This document shows positions 6,791 to 7,096 of a stretch of DNA of 7,096 nucleotides, piece after piece. A program made the translations under genes and the position numbers. Source of the stretch: Planctomycetota bacterium (lineage in GTDB: Bacteria; Planctomycetota; Planctomycetia; Gemmatales; Gemmataceae). The number at the start of each line of letters is the position of its first letter. The first letter of the stretch is position 1. The DNA lies in the NCBI GenBank assembly GCA_018970845.1, contig JAGWVO010000189.1, positions 1 to 7,096 of the forward strand, in the 5' to 3' direction. The notes under the pieces were generated by a model. The model did no database searches. It was given only the letters and a program-made list of their open reading frames with translations, and had not been told where the DNA came from.

Positions 6791-7096
6791 GACTCTTCGC
6801 CGGCCTCTACCGCGAACTCGACGGATCGTCGCGCACAGGCGACAAGGTCGCCGCGCTCACCCGCTACTTCCGCGTGGCGCCGCCGGCCGACGCGGCGTGG
6901 GCCATTCATTTTTTGTCAGGCCGCAGGCCCCGGCTGGGTGTCAGGCGCACCGACCTGCGCGACTGGGCCGCGCGCGCCGCCGGCATCCCCGACTGGCTCT
7001 ATGACGAATGCGCCACCGCCGTGGGCGACACGGCCGAGACGGTGAACCTAGTCGTGCCGCCGGGGGACGGCGGCCTTGGGCATGGACTGGCCTGGT
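6787..7096 (+). CDS. ATP-dependent DNA ligase (cisplatin damage response type), N-terminal part
   Basis: Only the first 103 residues are in the window; the protein runs off the right edge. They match the N-terminal DNA-binding domain of the bacterial ATP-dependent ligases found with the exonuclease: MRLFAGLYRELDGSSRTGDKVAAL-type start, then PPADAAWAIHFLSGRRP (32-48), RDWAARAAGIPDWLYDECATAVGDTAET (58-85) and a PPG stretch. The adenylylation motif KxDG and the OB fold would lie beyond the edge, so catalytic competence cannot be judged here. ATG at 6787 lies in ATGA overlapping the exonuclease stop, with GGGGAG five bases upstream, so the start is secure. This ligase would seal nicks left after end trimming by the exonuclease. 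Identification relies on N-terminal sequence style plus operon context. Confidence 0.88.
   Translation, partial: MRLFAGLYRELDGSSRTGDKVAALTRYFRVAPPADAAWAIHFLSGRRPRLGVRRTDLRDWAARAAGIPDWLYDECATAVGDTAETVNLVVPPGDGGLGHGLAW

Overview
The window is a gene-dense, high-GC stretch of bacterial chromosome (about two thirds G+C by eye). It holds eight protein-coding genes, six complete and two cut by the window edges, with very little intergenic DNA. I see no tRNA, rRNA, CRISPR array, insertion sequence or phage gene. The organism cannot be fixed from this sequence. The sequence style of the ABC ATPase, the MazG-like protein with a cysteine-rich tail, and the large membrane protein with a GATase-like domain reminds me of Planctomycetes and other PVC-group bacteria; this is a low-to-moderate confidence inference.

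Region 1 (minus strand, positions 4321 down to 1) looks like one operon read leftwards. It runs from a small MazG-like nucleotide pyrophosphohydrolase, to a large uncharacterised membrane protein of about 741 residues, to an ABC-2-type ATPase, to galE (UDP-glucose 4-epimerase, cut by the left edge). The junctions are tight: a GTGA overlap or an 8-nt gap, then a 4-nt ATGA overlap, then a 10-nt gap. The ATPase and the membrane protein are the natural functional pair. No conventional polytopic permease is beside them.

Region 2 (plus strand, 4415-5242) is a single sugar isomerase/epimerase of the TIM-barrel ketose 3-epimerase type. It is divergent from the operon across a 93-bp spacer, the only sizeable non-coding stretch. 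It ends 4 bp from the end of the convergent tsaE gene (minus strand, 5247-5744), which makes the ATPase of the tRNA t6A pathway.

Region 3 (plus strand, 5768 to the right edge) starts 23 bp from the divergent tsaE start. It holds a beta-CASP/metallo-beta-lactamase DNA exonuclease overlapping by 4 nt the start of an ATP-dependent DNA ligase, of which only the N-terminal 103 residues are visible. These are two members of the known 'ligase-associated DNA damage response' cassette. Its usual other members, an Lhr-like helicase and a metallophosphoesterase, would be expected beyond the right edge.

I found no convincing wholly new system. The least understood part is the ABC ATPase plus 741-residue membrane protein pair, translationally coupled behind the MazG-like gene and ahead of galE.
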